In this document: positions 5,122 to 5,505 of the stretch, piece after piece
How the letters are laid out: each line of letters starts with the position of its first letter
How positions within the stretch are numbered: the first letter of the stretch is position 1
Notes under the pieces: model-generated
What the model was told of the DNA's origin: nothing
Seen by the model: only the letters and a program-made list of their open reading frames with translations
The model's database searches: none
From: Ruminococcus sp.
Lineage (GTDB): Bacteria; Bacillota; Clostridia; Oscillospirales; Ruminococcaceae
Direction: 5' to 3'
Length of the DNA stretch: 5,505 nucleotides
NCBI GenBank assembly: GCA_031262625.1
Contig: JAISHJ010000122.1
Coordinates: 1-5,505 of the forward strand
Position numbers and translations under genes: made by a program

Positions 5122-5505
5122 ATGGCAAAAAAACAACCTAACGCAATCCCTGCTGAAGTTTCGGCCGATGAAATTAAGGAATCCGAAACAGTTACACCGA
5201 CAGTTCCTGTTGAACCTGTTGCGGAAGTAAAACCGGCTGTAGTTACAGAAACAGAACCGAAACCTGCTGCTCCTAAGGCTGAGAAGAAACCTGCTGCTCC
5301 TAAGGCTGAGAAGAAAGCTGCCGCTCCTAAGGCTGAAAAGAAACCTGCTGCTCCTAAGGCTGAAAAGAAACCTGCTGCTCCTAAGGCTGAAAAGAAACCA
5401 GCCGCTCCTAAGGCTGAAAAGAAAGCTGCCGCTCCTAAGGCTGAAAAGAAAGCTGCTGCTCCTAAGGCTGAGAAGAAACCTGCTGCTCCTAAGGTTGAAA
5501 AGAAA
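5122..5505 (+). CDS. Lys/Ala/Pro-rich tandem-repeat protein, 3' end missing
   Basis: The first 128 codons of an open frame that runs off the right edge. The start MAKKQPNAIPAEV has no signal peptide or membrane segment, so the product is probably cytoplasmic. Residues 1-47 are disordered-looking and net acidic (nine Asp/Glu against five Lys), rich in Pro, Val, Thr and Glu. From residue 48 it consists of a 9-residue unit, (P/A)AAPKAEKK, in nine uninterrupted copies. Each adds three Lys and one Glu, so the repeat region is strongly basic, and no Cys, Trp, Tyr or Phe is seen. Such tails occur in histone H1-like and HU-like nucleoid proteins and as linkers or extensions of RNA- or DNA-binding proteins. 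A folded domain may follow outside the window. I do not recognise the family and assign no function. A perfect promoter and good ribosome binding site suggest strong expression. Confidence 0.85.
   Translation, partial: MAKKQPNAIPAEVSADEIKESETVTPTVPVEPVAEVKPAVVTETEPKPAAPKAEKKPAAPKAEKKAAAPKAEKKPAAPKAEKKPAAPKAEKKPAAPKAEKKAAAPKAEKKAAAPKAEKKPAAPKVEKK
5263..5505 (+). repeat. 27-bp in-frame tandem repeat, nine copies
   Basis: Nine adjacent 27-bp units encode (P/A)AAPKAEKK. The core CCTAAGG is unchanged in all nine. Variation is limited to the first two codons (CCT/CCA/GCT then GCT/GCC), GAA or GAG, and one GCT-to-GTT change in copy 9. Copies 1 and 2 are identical, as are 4 and 5, and also 3 and 7. 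This shows recent expansion or gene conversion by slippage or recombination. The window ends exactly at the end of copy 9, so the array may continue. Confidence 0.97.

Noticed and set aside
5263..5505. Regular repeats as a CRISPR array or intergenic satellite
   Set aside because: The units are directly adjacent without spacers, are in frame, and encode a constant 9-residue peptide behind a good promoter and start codon.

Overview
The window reads like a chromosomal segment of a low-to-moderate GC Gram-positive anaerobe, most likely a Clostridia member of the Ruminococcaceae/Oscillospiraceae type. This rests on strong AGGAGG-type ribosome binding sites, AT-rich gaps, a textbook SigA promoter, an oxygen-sensitive ferredoxin-linked 2-oxoacid oxidoreductase, and the gene set iorA-iorB-paaK-ACT, which is familiar from anaerobic Firmicutes. 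No database search was possible, so the taxon is an inference.

Layout (everything on the + strand): (1) 1-702, the 3' part of a NifS/IscS-type cysteine desulfurase that enters from the left edge. (2) 734-2470 and 2470-3054, iorA and iorB, the two subunits of an indolepyruvate (arylpyruvate):ferredoxin oxidoreductase, translationally coupled through a TGATG overlap. (3) 3055-3159, a 105-bp gap with at most a weak promoter. (4) 3160-4470, a PaaK-type phenylacetate (arylacetate)-CoA ligase. (5) 4505-4930, a small protein made of two ACT domains. (6) 4931-5121, an AT-rich gap holding a perfect-consensus promoter and a roughly 90-nt leader with several inverted repeats. (7) 5122 to the right edge, the start of a low-complexity protein built from a 9-residue Lys/Ala/Pro repeat, with nine copies before the window ends.

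Genes 2-5 form one metabolic module. The ligase and the oxidoreductase meet at the same intermediate, arylacetyl-CoA. One direction runs arylpyruvate to arylacetyl-CoA and ends in free arylacetate. The other activates an arylacetate with ATP and then reductively carboxylates it with reduced ferredoxin to an arylpyruvate, which transamination turns into Phe, Tyr or Trp. The AMP-forming ligase and the neighbouring ACT protein (a typical amino-acid sensor fold) favour the second, salvage/biosynthetic reading, but the sequence alone does not fix the direction.

The least explained part is the right end: a highly basic tandem-repeat protein behind an exceptionally good promoter, with a leader RNA that could fold in alternative ways next to the ribosome binding site.
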